Shown in pieces: positions 11,448-23,257 of a stretch of 64,000 nucleotides of DNA. Source of the DNA: Chlamydomonas sphaeroides. Its lineage: Eukaryota; Chlorophyta; Chlorophyceae; Chlamydomonadales; Chlamydomonadaceae. The position numbers were made by a program, and so were the translations under genes. The notes beneath the pieces were generated by a model. The model was not told the origin of the DNA and did no database searches. It saw nothing but the letters and a program-made list of their open reading frames with translations. The stretch is taken from NCBI GenBank assembly GCA_001662425.1, contig BDDC01000081.1:1-64000 (forward strand), written 5' to 3'. Numbering within the stretch: the stretch's first letter is position 1; each line of letters starts with the position of its first letter.

Positions 11448-12349
11448 AACGGGAAACAAGCATCGTGGAGCTTCAAGTACCGTATCAGACGTGGGTTTGG
11501 GGTGGAGTTGCGGCAGGCGCGTCCGTAGCAGCCAGCTGCACGCGTGTTGCAGCTGCGCCTGGTTGCCGGTCGGGTGGGCTTGGGGGCTGCGCGTTGCCGT
11601 GAGGGGCCTTCCCACTCAAACGAGGCCTGGTGACCTCTGGTAGCTGCGGTAGTCGAGGTGGCCGTCGGTGGCCAGGGCGCTTGGTCTTTGCGCCCGCTGC
11701 GATGGGCGTGCGTGCCCGGGAGACGGTCGCAAGCAGCACGTGAAGATAAAGGCGGTGGCAGTGCAGCGCATGGACGGTGGCTGGTGGGGAGCTGGGTTCG
11801 ACGTTGCGCGGCGCCCGTTGCGCCGATAAGGTGGTAAGGCGCGGCGGACGTGTTGTGGGAGATAGACAGCGCCAGCTCGTTGGCGGCTTCGCCTCGACTA
11901 AGCAGGGTTTGCAGTTCGCAAGCGGTGGACAGCTCGCAAGGCCTCCAGGGGCTCGCCTAATGGACAGAGGGCGACTTGGGAACATGCTGCCGGGAACGGC
12001 CCGCGCTTAGTAGCTTGCATGTGTACTATGGGATGCTGCGGGCGCAGTGCCGGCGTACGAACGGTGCCGCAGAAGCGGGGGCAGGTGCTTGTAGCGTCTG
12101 TTGCAGGCAGCCGGGGACCGACCGAAGCACCGCCGCCGCCAGCGTACTGATGCGGTCCGGCCCTCCGCTGCCTCGGCCACAGCACGCCAGCAGGCCCACA
12201 GCCCCGCGCAATGGGCCCAGCCACCTGACACGGCACATTGTGTCCTGAATCCGGCCAACACACGATATGATTTGACACACGCCTTAGGCACTCCCTGTGC
12301 AACACCGACACGCAGGTAGACGCCGGCGGAGACGCGAAGGCTGCAGCGC

Positions 12350-14696
12350 CTAGCGGGCGCCAGGCCCCGGTGCTGCCCGAGGCGCCTCTGCACTTGCCAG
12401 CTGCTCCACAAAGCCCGGCCCCGGGCCGAAGGCCGTTTGCAGCCGCTCCTGCAGCTCCGCCGCCGCCTTGAGCTGCTGCAGCCGCGCCACCGCCTCCAAC
12501 ACGCGAGGGTCCTGCGGACGCGGACGCGGGCACGCGGGCATGTTGGCTGGAGCAGCGCCGTGGCGTTGGCACCGGTAAGCCAACACGGTGACGGGCGGGC
12601 GGCCAGGGCAGGTCAGGACTTGCCAGCACAGTCGGGCAGGAGGCGCGGGACACAGGGCCTGCTGCTGCGGCAGGATACCGTGGACAAGCGGCGGCACGAA
12701 TCCCCGCTGCTCGGCCCTCGGCCCCCGGCGAGCAGAGACCTCGGACGCCGCGCGCCGTACCTGGTTGCCTAACCCGGCCGCGGCCTTGAGCTCCCGCACC
12801 CCGTCCGCCTGCGCCCGCACCGCCGCCGCCTGCTCCGCCAGCGCTGCCTCGCTGATGGGCTGCGAGCCGGGGGCAACCTCCGGCACCAGCGGCCGGCCCT
12901 GCAGCAGCGCCGCGCCGCCGCCCGGCGCCGCCACCTCCCAGCGGTCCCACAGCAGCGCCACGCCGGCGCACGTGCCTGCAGCGGGCGGCAGGGGGCGGTC
13001 GCAGTGGGGCGGGCTGCGCACCGCAGGCCGGCCGCATGGGCCTAGCTAGTCCTGCGGCACTCTCCACAATCCGCCCAGCCGCGTGCAGGCACGTTGGGGC
13101 GAGGTGCGGTGGGGTGAGGCCCAGCAGGCCGCACGCCGGCAGCGGCACCCAGCCCCTGCGTGCGGCTCTGCGGTTGCCCAGATGCAGGTGGCAGCCCGCC
13201 CGCACCATTTGGCGACATGAGTGGCAGCAGCAGCGCCTGCGGGCAGCGGATGGTTCCGGAGGGGCCGGAGGCCACGCCGGACGTGGTGCCGGCGGCGCCG
13301 CTGCCCGCGCCGGCGCGGAGCTCCAGGCAGTGCTGCTCGCCACGCAGGGGCGGTCCGCACAGACCGAGCGGCTGGGGCGTGGGGGGCGCGACAGGGACGC
13401 CAGCCGCGTGTCACCAGGTTTTGGCAGGACACGCGCTGCGGAGCTGCGGGAGCAGGAGGTGCACTCGCAAGAGGGATAACGCGAACGCTACAGTTGCGAT
13501 TCCCTGCTGCTCTGACATGGCAGCCCAGAGTGACGTCAGGGGCGCTAGCGGCCCACAAGCAGCGGCCGCGCGCGCTGCGGCGGCGGTTGAGTCCCCGCAG
13601 CTACGGAGTCCCATCGAGCCCCGCAGCTGCCGTGTCCCATGGGTCTCCCATCACCTGCTGCAGCAGGCTCCAGCCGCCCTCGTCATCGTCGCCTAGCAGC
13701 TGCCACGGCACGCTGCGAGGCACCGCGGCGGCGGCGGCCTCGGACTGCTTCTGCCGCTGCTGCTGCTTGGCCGCCAGCGCGCGCAGCTCCGGCGCCGACG
13801 GCGAGGGGCCGCCAGCGGTCGCGGCCGCAGCGGCGCCGGCGGGCGCTTTGAGCGCCTCGGCCGCCGCACGGTTGAGGTACACTGCCTGCAGCGGCGGCCC
13901 CAATGGCCCTAGCTCGGCTGCTGCCGAGGCGCCGGCGCTGCGGCCGGGGTCATCGGTTGGCGTGGCATGCGCGGCCGTGGCTGGGCCTGGCGCCATGGCA
14001 CGAGCTGGTGGCGCGAGAAGCGCGACGCAGCAGGGCAGAGAGTCGAGCTGCGCGGGCAGAGCCAGGAGGTCACCGCCCTTGGGCTCCACAAGCGGCCTGG
14101 ATCATGGGCAGTTGCAGTTGATTAGTTGCCGGCCCGCGCTCGCGCTCGCTGTGAAGTTCCACGGTGCACTGAGCGCCAGATGGAATGGGGATAAAAGTGG
14201 AGGGTCCGCATGTCATTCAGTCCGGCCAGCCGTACCTGCCGTACGCCCGCTGCACACACTCGTGCAGCAGGATGACAAGGCTGAGGCTCTGGTAAGCGGC
14301 CGGCGGGCAGAAGGCGGCCGGGGCGCCGGGAGGTGCCGAAGGCGGTGAGCTGGGTGAGCCTGGCGCTTGTTGTTTCGCGTCGCTGATGGAGGCTGCGCCG
14401 CTGGCTGCCGCGGCGGCTACAGGTGCGTGGCTCGCGTGGTGTCGTGACGGGTTCCACCAGGCGAGGCGCTCTGAGCCAGCAGCAGCTGTGCCTCTGCGAG
14501 CCACAGAAGCTGCAGATGAGCATGTGAAATGTGCTAGGTGCCGTATGCTCAGAGCGGCCGTTGAGACAGCGAGGGAGGAGGCGGAGGCAGGCGAGCCGGC
14601 GGGGGCTGCGTGGCGGCATGTGCCAGCCACCCCCGGCGCGCCAGGCCGTGCACACAGCGACACGCTGGCGGGCTGCAACCCAACGTTCGCTAGCAT
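12350..14696 (-). CDS. WHEP-domain protein, otherwise unrecognised
   Basis: Exons, 5' to 3': 14696-14236, 14096-13655, 13371-13206, 12975-12761, 12511-12350; 1446 nt, 481 residues. Phases agree at every junction. The C-terminal part (QADGVRELKAAAGLGNQ, then DPRVLEAVARLQQLKAAAE) matches the helix-turn-helix WHEP-TRS pattern ('VRELKA..., ..V..L..LKA'), which in aminoacyl-tRNA synthetases binds tRNA or mediates complex formation. No synthetase catalytic motif is visible. The middle has an Ala/Gln-rich helix, a DDDEGGW motif and a G/C-third-position-rich stretch (LCGPPLRGEQHCLELRAG) with no known match. The start at 14696 is only the most upstream ATG of the first exon's frame; an acceptor near 14400 could give a different start. 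Confidence 0.6.
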
Positions 14697-15380
14697 CCTG
14701 ATTATGCCCCTGCGTGTCGCCGTCGCAGGAGAGGCACGCGCAAGGGTTGCGTGTGCAGCGGATTGGTGTCGGCGGTCGCAGCCGGGCAAGTTTTGAGTAA
14801 CTGCGAATGGAATCAACGCTGTGCGTCAACGCTATGGTTATAGGTTATGCGTGCCGCAAAGGCCTTGACGAATGACAATGACATTCTGCATGGGCGAAGC
14901 GGGGCGAGAGTGCTGCGCTTGCGTGGTACAGCCAGCGCTGCACAAAGACCTCGCCACCTCGCCACAGAAATCAATACTCCTGCAACTTCTTGGGCGACGC
15001 GTGCCATCAGAGCTCTGCATTGCAGCAAGCTGTGCCTGCCGCTGGTCTTTGCAGCTTCTGGCAACAATACGTTGTCTTAAGCATTCAACGCGCTAGGTAG
15101 CTCGTCGATCACAGACTGCAGAGACCTCGCGTGCCGGACACGGGTACGTCGCCCCGCTGGTCGTCCTGGGGGAGTGCAGCCCAGCCTGCTGTCTCCGCCC
15201 CGCTGCTGATCGTTCTCCTGCCTCACATACTGTGACTGACTGCAGCGCAGGCACCCGGCCCCTAACCTAGCCACACCGCCGCTGGCGCGGCCCCGGCGTC
15301 GGGGCCTGGTCGCTCCCGCCACCGCCTCCGCCTCCGCTTCCACCCGCCATCTGCCGCACCGCTAGCGGCCGGTCGGCGCC
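14697..15380. promoter_or_regulatory. Divergent 5' region, WHEP gene and CX9C gene
   Basis: About 0.7 kb between two start codons pointing apart, so both promoters and leaders should lie here. I saw no clear TATA box or known motif. Confidence 0.45.
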
Positions 15381-16068
15381 ATGGGCCACGACATAAACCG
15401 TGTGCGCGAGGTCAAGATGGAGAACGTGGCCAAGCGGCTGGTCAAGGTGGACGCGCCGTGCACCGGGGAGCTGGGGTCGCTCATGGACTGTATGAAGGTG
15501 GGTCCCAACCACATGGAGCGAGGGTTGCGGGGGCCGAGGACCGAGCCGCATGGGAGCACGCCCCAGGGTTCCGTTGCACTCTGGCGTGAGGCCAGGGGCG
15601 TCGTGCACTCAGCCCTCAGGGGTGCGCAACCGCCTGCGCCCCTCCTGGCGCCGCCCCGCTCCTGGCGCCGCTCCTGGTCGCGCCAGCGCACACACGCACC
15701 GTGTCGTCGCCGCCATGCGCCCGCAAGCGGCGCTACGTGTCCCCTGCCGCCGCAGCGTGCCGGCGCCGACGCCGACTCGCTGTGCGGCCGCGAGCGCGCC
15801 GCGCTCATGTCGTGCGCTGGGCGGCAGGCGCGGCTGGCGAACGCGGCCCAGGCCGAGAAACAGCAGCTGGTGAAGCGGTTCCAGGTGGGCCTGCGGCGGC
15901 AGGGAGGCGCGTGGGGCTGGGGCTGCAGGAGGGGTGGGATTGGCGGGTTCTCGACGACCGAGCTCCGCTGCGGGTCCCGCGCGCTGCGCTGTGCTGAGCT
16001 GCCCGACATGGCGCCTGTGCGGCCCACCGCAGACGCTCGTGACGTCCTGGAAGCGCTTTGGCTACTGA
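15381..16068 (+). CDS. Small twin-CX9C (CHCH) mitochondrial protein
   Basis: Exons 15381-15497, 15756-15884 and 16033-16068 give 93 residues, all junctions phase 0. Two CX9C motifs are present: C-TGELGSLMD-C and C-GRERAALMS-C, separated by a linker MKRAGADADSL. The spacing is exactly nine residues each, the hallmark of proteins oxidised by Mia40/Erv1 in the mitochondrial intermembrane space. The basic C-terminus (LVKRFQTLVTSWKRFGY) would suit RNA or ribosome contact, as in the mitoribosomal protein mS37/Mrp10 family, but COX- or complex I-assembly CHCH proteins are not excluded. The last exon is only 36 nt including the stop. Confidence 0.8.
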
Positions 16069-17101
16069 GCACGGAAGCGGCTGCGCATCAAGGCTGCTGG
16101 GTGGCAACGGGACATGGAGGCCGAGCCCGCCAGCCCTGCCAGGTCCATATGAGGCGCTAGGAGCGGGCAAGAGCTGACGTTGGCCCTGTCGGCTGGCCGG
16201 ACTGCGTGCTGTTGCGCTGGTGTCAGTGGCGCCGAGCACGGCATGGGTGTGGGAGTGACGCTGGCGCGCCCGGCCCCGGCTGCGCGACCTGTGGCCTCGC
16301 GTTGGGCTGCACTGCGTCCGTGTTATGTGTGCTCTCGCATGGCTAGAGCGCTGTGGCGCAACCAGGAGGCGCCCCACGTGCAGGCGGCCCCGTGTGCGAC
16401 AGGCGAGGCGTGTGCGCTAGGCAGCTCGACAAGCAAAGGGCCCAGTGCCTCAGGTGTTGTAGCCTAGGAGCGAGGGCGGCCGGCAGGAATCAGGTGCGGC
16501 CCATGGGGCGGCGCGGTGCCTGCGCCCTGCGCGATGGGGCCTCTTGCGCGCCCGGCACGTTCCGGTTGGGAATGCTCTGTCCGGAGTGAAGCGCCCGCAT
16601 GAGGGCTGTGAGCGGAGGCGCTGTGGGCGGCGGATATGCACACGGAGGTGACGGGCGTGCTGTCCGTAGCCGCTCGGCGCACGGTGTACTCGATGGCACA
16701 TCGTTTGGCACGGGGGCAGCGCCGCGGGGTGTCGGGCACGGACAGCTAGAGCTCGTCATTCCGCGGCGGCATGCTGGGGAGGCGCAGCCACATGGGCGGC
16801 CCTTGGCGGCTGAGCGGAGGTGGGCGCGGCTCGGCCTGGTCGAGCCTGTTCGGCTGGCTGAAGGTCATGCGTGTTACCGCATGCATGTGTCCTTGCGGTA
16901 CATGCACAATGTCTCCGGAAGCCAGGAGCCCGGCGGCTCCTGCCGGCAGCCATACACACCGCCCGCCGCACTGCGCCTGACGCGGCGCAGCGCGCTCGAC
17001 GACAGCTGCACGCGTCCCGGCCAAGCCCGCACAAGCAGTCCTGCATGGGTCGCACAAAAGCCGTCCTGCTGCACCGCGCGCGTCCTGCCGCTGCGCCCGC
17101 C
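16069..17101. other. Convergent intergenic region, CX9C gene to lactone dehydrogenase
   Basis: About 1 kb holding the two 3' UTRs. Nothing else was recognised, and no TGTAA was seen on either strand. Confidence 0.5.
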
Positions 17102-20100
17102 TCACGCGTCCTGCTGCTGCGGCACGGGCTTGCCCTGCTGCGGCGCGGGCCCCACCACCGAGTCCAGCCAGCCGTTGCCCAGCACGCCGCTGGGGTCCAG
17201 CACCGCGCGGTAGCGCCCCAGCGCCGCCAGCGCGGGCCCGAAGCGCGCCGCCAGCCGCGGCCGCACGGTGCGCGCCACTTCGTCGGCGGGGCGGCCCGAC
17301 TCGGGGCCCGCCTCCAGCTTGGCCCAGTGCCAGGTGGCGTTGTACTTGGGCATGAGCTTGGTCTCCAGGATGCGGCCGTACTGCCGGAAGCTGGGGGGCG
17401 TGGGGGAGGTGGAGGAGGAGGCAGGGGCGTGGGGCACGAGCGCTGGGGCTACGAGGGTGCGCATGCAGGGCGGCATGGGTGGGGTTGCGCTTTGTGCAAC
17501 CCATGGCACGGGGCCGCATGCGTGCAGAGACCGGGGCCGGGATGCGAAGTCGTGCCGTTGCCCTTGGCGCGGCCAGGCCTCCGAGCCCAGCCTGCGGACG
17601 CAGCGAGCCGCCCTCCCTCCCGCGAGCGCCTCCCCCCTCGCGAGCCCCCCTCCCTCCCGCGCGCCCGCCACTCACGCGTCCGTGACCTGCTGCCGCGAGG
17701 CGGGGTCGTCGGGCAGGTACATGATGACGCCCACCCAGCAGTGCAGCGAGCCGGGCGGCCCCGCGGCGGGGCTCAGCGGGCTGGAGCTGCCAGACGTCCA
17801 GCGCACCTCAATGGGCGAGGGGGCGGGCACACGCGCCCTGCGGCCAGGGGAGGCGCAGCGGGGGGGGGGGGGGGGCCACAGGCAAGCAGGGGNNNNNNNN
17901 NNNNNNNNNNNNNNNNNNNNNNNNNNNNNNNNNNNNNNNNNNNNNNNNNNNNNNNNNNNNNNNNNNNNNNNNNNNNNNNNNNNNNNNNNNNNNNNNNNNN
18001 NNNNNNNNNNNNNNNNNNNNNNNNNNNNNNNNNNNNNNNNNNNNNNNNNNNNNNNNNNNNNNNNNNNNNNNNNNNNNNNNNNNNNNNNNNNNNNNNNNNN
18101 NNNNNNNNNNNNNNNNNNNNNNNNNNNNNNNNNNNNNNNNNNNNNNNNNNNNNNNNNNNNNNNNNNNNNNNNNNNNNNNNNNNNNNNNNNNNNNNNNNNN
18201 NNNNNNNNNNNNNNNNNNNNNNNNNNNNNNNNNNNNNGGGCACGCGTGCCCCGAGACGGACCGCCCCACTACCCGGGCCCCTAAGCCGCCGTACCCCACC
18301 GCCTGCCCCCGCGCTTGATTCCAAATCAAGCACGCCGGCGCTCGGCTGGGCTGGAGCCCTGCCATGCCGCGCGCCCCCGCCGAGACACCTCCGTTCCCAG
18401 CCTCGCGCTCTTCCCGCGGCCCACGCACTTGGCGATCTCGGCCATCAGCGCGTCCACGAACTCCAGGTCGCGCGTGCGCGCCCCCGGCTTGAGCGCATCC
18501 AGGGAGGGCGCCACGGGGAAGGCCACCTCCAGCACCCACTGCTGGCCGCCGCAGTCAAAGCCAAGCACCTCGTCGCTCCAGCCCACGCGCACGCCCGAGG
18601 CGCGGCGCCAGTACTCGGCCTCCGCGCCGTTGACGGCCGCCACCCAGCGCGCGTCCAGCGGCCCCGGGCCCGCCGCGAGCAGCGCGTCGCGCAGCTGCGT
18701 GAAGCTCATGTCCGCGCCGGGGTCGGCGGCGGCGGCGGAGGTCGAGGCGGGCGAGGAGGACGACGCGCAGGTGCTGGCGTACAGGCGCCTGCGGCATGGC
18801 GAGGGAGGGGGTGTTACTTGGGCTCTTCCAGGTCCATCACAGCCCCGACAGCAGCGTCATGGCCACGGCCGCAGTCCCAAAGCAGCACGTCCGCACGCCA
18901 GGTACCGGCACTGCCGTGTTGGGCGCTGTCCCGCTCCCGCCCACCTGAGCGCCTCGGTGCGCTCCTCCTCGCTGTGCCGGCTCTGCGCCGCCTGCTGCTC
19001 CGCGAAGCGCAGCTGCTCGGGGCCCGAGGGCGGGTTGCACTGCACCACCACCACCGTGTCGGTGTGGGGGATGTATAGATACCTGCGTCGGAGTAGGAGG
19101 AAGGCTAAGAGCGAGGGCGCCGGCGCGGCAGCTGACGGGCGGCGGTGTGCCGGCACGGCACGGCACCGGAGCGGGCCCCGACCCTGCCCCGTGCAGGAGC
19201 GTGACATGCGGCGATGCGAAACCAAACAGAGCCCTACGAGGACCCTTACGCGCCCCCCAGCTGGAGCGACAGCTGGTCCGCGCCGTGCCAGGACGGGGCA
19301 CTCACTTGATGTGCTGGTTCTCCTGCAGCCAGCGCACGTGGTTCTTGCGCAACTCCGCGGGCGTGGCGGTGAAGGTGCGCTCGATGAGCTTGTGCCGCGG
19401 CACCACACGCAGCGTGGCCTGGGGGAGGGAGGGCGCCCCGGGGTTGCCAAACATGCTGAGGCTGCGCACCATACCTCGCGCAGCGCCGCATACATCCGCC
19501 GCGGCAGCGGGTGGGGTTGGTATGCAGACAATCGCAGGCGGAAGGCGCGCCGGCGACAGGCAGCCGGAAAGGCAAAGCGAGCCGCGCGGCCGCCGCCACC
19601 CGCCCAACTGGTGAGCAGGCCGCCACCTCAGACCCCACCTGCGTCATGACGCCCAGGGAGCCCAGCCCCACACGCGCAAGCCTGCGGGTGTCAGGGCGGT
19701 GCGAAGGATCAACAAGCAAGCCGGACGACTCCCAGCCAGCATGCGGGTGCCAGAAGGGCCAGGGGCACGCGCCTCGCGGCGTGCAGGCAGGCAGGCGCCG
19801 CTGCGCTGGCGGCACCACAGGGCGGGCTCCCCGAGCCGCCATGCGATCTTAGAACCGGCAGCAGGCCTTCCACCCCCTCCGCTCCCCTGCCTCCCTACTT
19901 GAACAGCTCCGGCTCCTCCTGCTCGCTGAGCGCGATGTTGCCCAGCGCGGGAGTGGCCAGGCGCATGGCCACCACCTGCCGGATTGGAGCGGAGGGGATT
20001 GGATTGGGCCCAACAAGAGGGAGTCGCAGATGCGCTGAGAAAGGCAACGGGCGAGGCGCATGGCCACAGCCTGCGGAGTGAAGGGGTATGTCGTGGGAGA

Positions 20101-22553
20101 GAGGAGGCACCGAGACCGGCGCAGAGCCAGAGCGTCGCACATGCTCTCGGTGCGGCGACGCGCGCCGCCCCGGCAGGCAGAGCGGCGTTTGCGCTCGGCC
20201 TTCAGGTGTGCCCGGCATACAGGAGCCCGGCATACAGGGGAGATCGCATGCAGTGGGAGAGAGCAGAGACGGCAAGCCCCAGGGGACTCAAGGCGGCAGG
20301 GAACGCGCTGCGGCGCCCGCGCCACAGGCAGATGCAGCAGCGCGCAGCGGGCACCGCCCGCTGAAGCGGCACGTCCGGACCTCCCACAAGGCTCCGCCTC
20401 CCCTCACAAGGGCCGCACCTGCTCGTCCACCGGCGGGATGCGGGCGCCCGTGCCGTGCGCGCCAACCTGCGCTCTCGAGCACACGCGGCAGGGGCGAGCG
20501 GGCGGCACGGGGCAGCAGCGGCAACAGCGGCAGCGTCAGCGACGGCGCCGCGAGAGCGCGCCTCAACGTGCCCACGCCCCTGCCTCCAACCCACTGCTCG
20601 CCTCAGCCCTACTACCCGCACAGCACAGCACAGCGCCCAGCCCAAGGCTGCCCCCTGCCACCCCCTCCCCACACACACACGGCCGACGCGCCACTCTACC
20701 CGGGGCGTGCCGTGCCGCGTGTGGGGTTCTGTGCTACCTAACACTGGAACACACCTGCGTGATGCCACCGATCTGCTGCTCCCGGATGGACGCGTAGTTC
20801 TGCAGCGTCAGGCCGTGCGGCGCCAGCGCGTCCGCCACCTGCTGCACGCGGCATCCCGCCTGCACCGTCACCTGCAGCCGGGCAGGGCGGAGGGGGCCAT
20901 GGGAGCGGCAGCGCATGAAAGCAGCGCGGGGGCAGAGAGGGCGCAGGAAAGCAGCAGCTCGCTGCAGGATGCCCAGGGGGCTGCCGGCATCGTGCCGGGC
21001 GCTACTGCGGTGGTGGTGGTGGGGGGAAGGATGGCACGGGGCTGGGTCGCGGCGGCGGGCGGGCTGCAGCCGTGCCTGCATCTTGGCCTTGTCCACGGCG
21101 ATGACGCGGTCCATGGCGCCCAGCGCCAGCACGCCCTCGCCGCTGAGCGCCGCGCCGTTGGGGCTGAGGCAGCCGCCCGCGGGCCGCAGGCGCTCGCCGC
21201 GGCGCGCGGCCACGCGCAGGAAGGCGTCCACCTCGGCCTCAGACTCGGGGTGGAAGTAGCGGCTGCGGACGGGGCGGAGGGTCCGGGAAGAGATAACCGC
21301 TCTGCACGGCGGTGGCGGTATGCGTGTTGCCGGCTGAGGGCCGGGCTGCGCGAAACGGCAGAAACGCGCAGCCTGTGGATCCCATTGCCATGCCCCTCCC
21401 GCTTCCGCGTCCGTCTGCCCTGCCCGCAGCGGCCAGACGGCAGAGCGGTGGTGCAGGTGCCGGTGGCTGCAGGCCCAGGTGGCGGCGACACGCTGGCGGG
21501 AAGGTACCGCAGGCAGCCGGCCAGCCCGACTCCGTCACCAGCGGATGGCCGCGCCGTCAGCGCCCCCCGGTGCGCGCCTGCGCAGCCCTGCTCGTCACCC
21601 GTGCTCGGCACCCAGTGCGCAGCGGCGAGGCGCACGGCTGACTGCCGTGCCCCTGCCGGGCCGTGCCCCTGCCTACAGCCTGCCTACGTGCCCCTTGCCC
21701 CCAGCCCCTGCCCGCAGCGACTGATTGCAACCGTGCCCCTTGCCGCAGCCCCTGCTCGTCGCGGCCGGTTGCCACCGCGCCCCTGCCCGCAGCGGCGACG
21801 ACCGCACCGCGGCGTGGCGCTGTGGGTGCCGCTCCAGTTGATGAGCTCGTCGGTGTTGGGCGTCTGCTGCGACGCCAGGTACTGCAGCTCGGGCGGGTAG
21901 CGGCTGCCCACCAGCGCATCCTGCGGGGCCGGCCCGAGCAGCAGCGCGCGCGTACGCCGGCGGTGAGCGGGTCGCTGTTGCTGGTGAATGCTGTTACTGA
22001 TTAATGCTGTTGCTGATGGGCGTGGGCTGCGGTGTCAAGGTGGGTGATGTACTGCGCACCTGGTCGGGGTGGGTGTAGGCGTACCACATCATGCCCGCGC
22101 CGCTGACGGGCAGGACGATGCGGAAGAACGTGGCCGCGAAGCGGCGGCCCGGCGACAGCTCGGGGCGGCCAAATCCGGCCGGCAGTGGGCCACCGCTGCT
22201 TGGACCGCCGATGCCGCCGGCAGCTGCGGCACCGGTGCCGGTGCGGCCTGCGAAGAGGGTGGCGGGGCGGGCTTTGCTGGAGGGCAGCGGCTCGCCACGT
22301 TGCTGCACCGCCCAAAGCCCAAGCGCCCGGACAACGTAGGCCTCCGAGCGTATCGCGTTCATAGACCACCAACGACATCGGTCGGAGTGCGCAACGTGAG
22401 CTGCAAGGCGCAGTCGCTGGATGCATCGTGCGTGTGGGGCTTACCCTTGAAGTAAGCACCCATCGCGCCATCTTCAGCGACTGTCTTTGCGGCATTCGCG
22501 TAACAGCGCCGCACCAGACCGCCCCAGCTAGGCGAACCGGCCATGAGCCGCAT
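17102..22553 (-). CDS. GLDH: L-galactono-1,4-lactone dehydrogenase (mitochondrial)
   Basis: Final enzyme of the plant-type vitamin C pathway: oxidises L-galactono-1,4-lactone to ascorbate, passing electrons to cytochrome c; plant homologues also assist complex I assembly. Thirteen exons: 22553-22445, 22247-22060, 21920-21808, 21262-21076, 20871-20755, 20466-20419, 19975-19899, 19681-19639, 19418-19306, 19082-18945, 18788-18429, 17837-17676, 17390-17102; 647 residues. Seen: mitochondrial-type N-terminus, a hydrophobic stretch ending in MMWYAYTHPDQ, FAD domain (LSPNG, TLQNYASIREQQIGG, VGAHGTGAR), GWSDEVLGFDCGGQQW with Cys457, and PIEVRW with Glu508 and Arg510, matching Cys340, Glu386 and Arg388 of the Arabidopsis enzyme as I recall them. 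An Ala/Ser-rich insert precedes MSFTQLRD. Intron 4 uses a GC donor (CAG|GCACGG). The assembly gap lies inside intron 11, so no codon is lost. Confidence 0.95.
17893..18237. other. Assembly gap (345 N) inside intron 11 of GLDH
   Basis: The run of N is flanked on the left by a run of about 17 G. Exons on both sides (ending 18429, starting 17837 on the minus strand) join in phase, giving K-ARVPAPSPIE, so the gap is intronic. The true intron length is unknown. Confidence 0.95.
20708..20756 (-). repeat. Dispersed 49-bp repeat, copy B, at the donor of GLDH intron 5
   Basis: On the minus strand the repeat starts with the last two exon bases AG and continues through the donor GTGTGT into intron 5. 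It differs from copy A (10889-10937) at four positions. Confidence 0.8.
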
Positions 22554-23257
22554 GGCTCAAAGAGCCGCCTATCACCGAATCCTAGCAGTAGATTAAAGTT
22601 GTAGCTTTGCAGAAGTCATCGGGAGTAAGCCCGACGTTTCACCACCGGCGTGCATTGGTGCCCTTGGATCCTGCTTGTCAAGCCATTTGCTGGCCTCTGG
22701 GCCCAAAGCTCCTCGCCTAAGGCTTTTAGCGTCGCACACCTCGCATCTGTCATCGCTGCTGTGACCACATTGCCGACAGCTCTAGCCCTCGTTTGTCTGC
22801 CCCGCAACCCTCAACTCGCGCTTCTATCTGCAACCCGCGCGACGTCAGAATATTTTGTAACTGCTGCAGCAAGACAGGTGCAGCATGGTCCCGCGGTCCT
22901 TGTCAGTATCCATAGGACGCTGCACCGTTCCTCGGCGAGAGCTCCGTGCCTGAGCTTATGGCATCCATAAGTTGCAATTGCAGCTGCTCCAACGCGGTGC
23001 AGTAGTGTGGGCTACAAACGTGTAGCACCCACGGCACGGCGGGGGCGCGCAGGTAGGGATGCCGCTGTCAGGGAAGCCGCCGCCCACATGAAGCATGCGC
23101 GCTGGGTCTTTGCATTGGCAGCCGCTCGATAGATGTTCGATAGCCGCAGGCTGTACCGCATGTAGCGCGCAGCCCGCGAGGTGCCGTGCCCCCCCCCCCG
23201 CCACCGCCTTTCTGGCGCTCCTCCTATCTGCCCTTCATCCTCCTCTTGCAGTGCAGC
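22554..23257. promoter_or_regulatory. Divergent 5' region, GLDH and WRAP73
   Basis: About 0.7 kb between start codons pointing apart. No TATA-like element stands out. A run of ten C (near 23192) and a pyrimidine tract lie just before the WRAP73 start. Confidence 0.45.

Larger units (their letters stand above)
9985..12349. other. Convergent intergenic region, U-box gene to WHEP gene
   Basis: 2.4 kb between two stop codons facing each other; it must contain both 3' UTRs. I saw no TGTAA on either strand. It carries a GGGT-rich run, a CGTG microsatellite and one copy of a dispersed 49-bp repeat. No coding chain is supported. Confidence 0.6.

Noticed and set aside
11898..13343. 481-residue minus-strand frame
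   Set aside because: It runs through exons in the wrong frame and through introns of the WHEP gene; the spliced model has consistent phases and codon bias.
13655..14236. Tudor-like signal in the WHEP gene (LLALPAQLDSLP)
   Set aside because: The short match to the end of Tudor domains is not backed by the upstream aromatic cage residues.
17862..17878. Poly-G run as a regulatory G-quadruplex
   Set aside because: It borders the assembly gap and may be a sequencing artefact.
16871..19078. 735-residue plus-strand frame crossing the N gap
   Set aside because: It exists only because N translates without stops, and lies opposite the GLDH exons.
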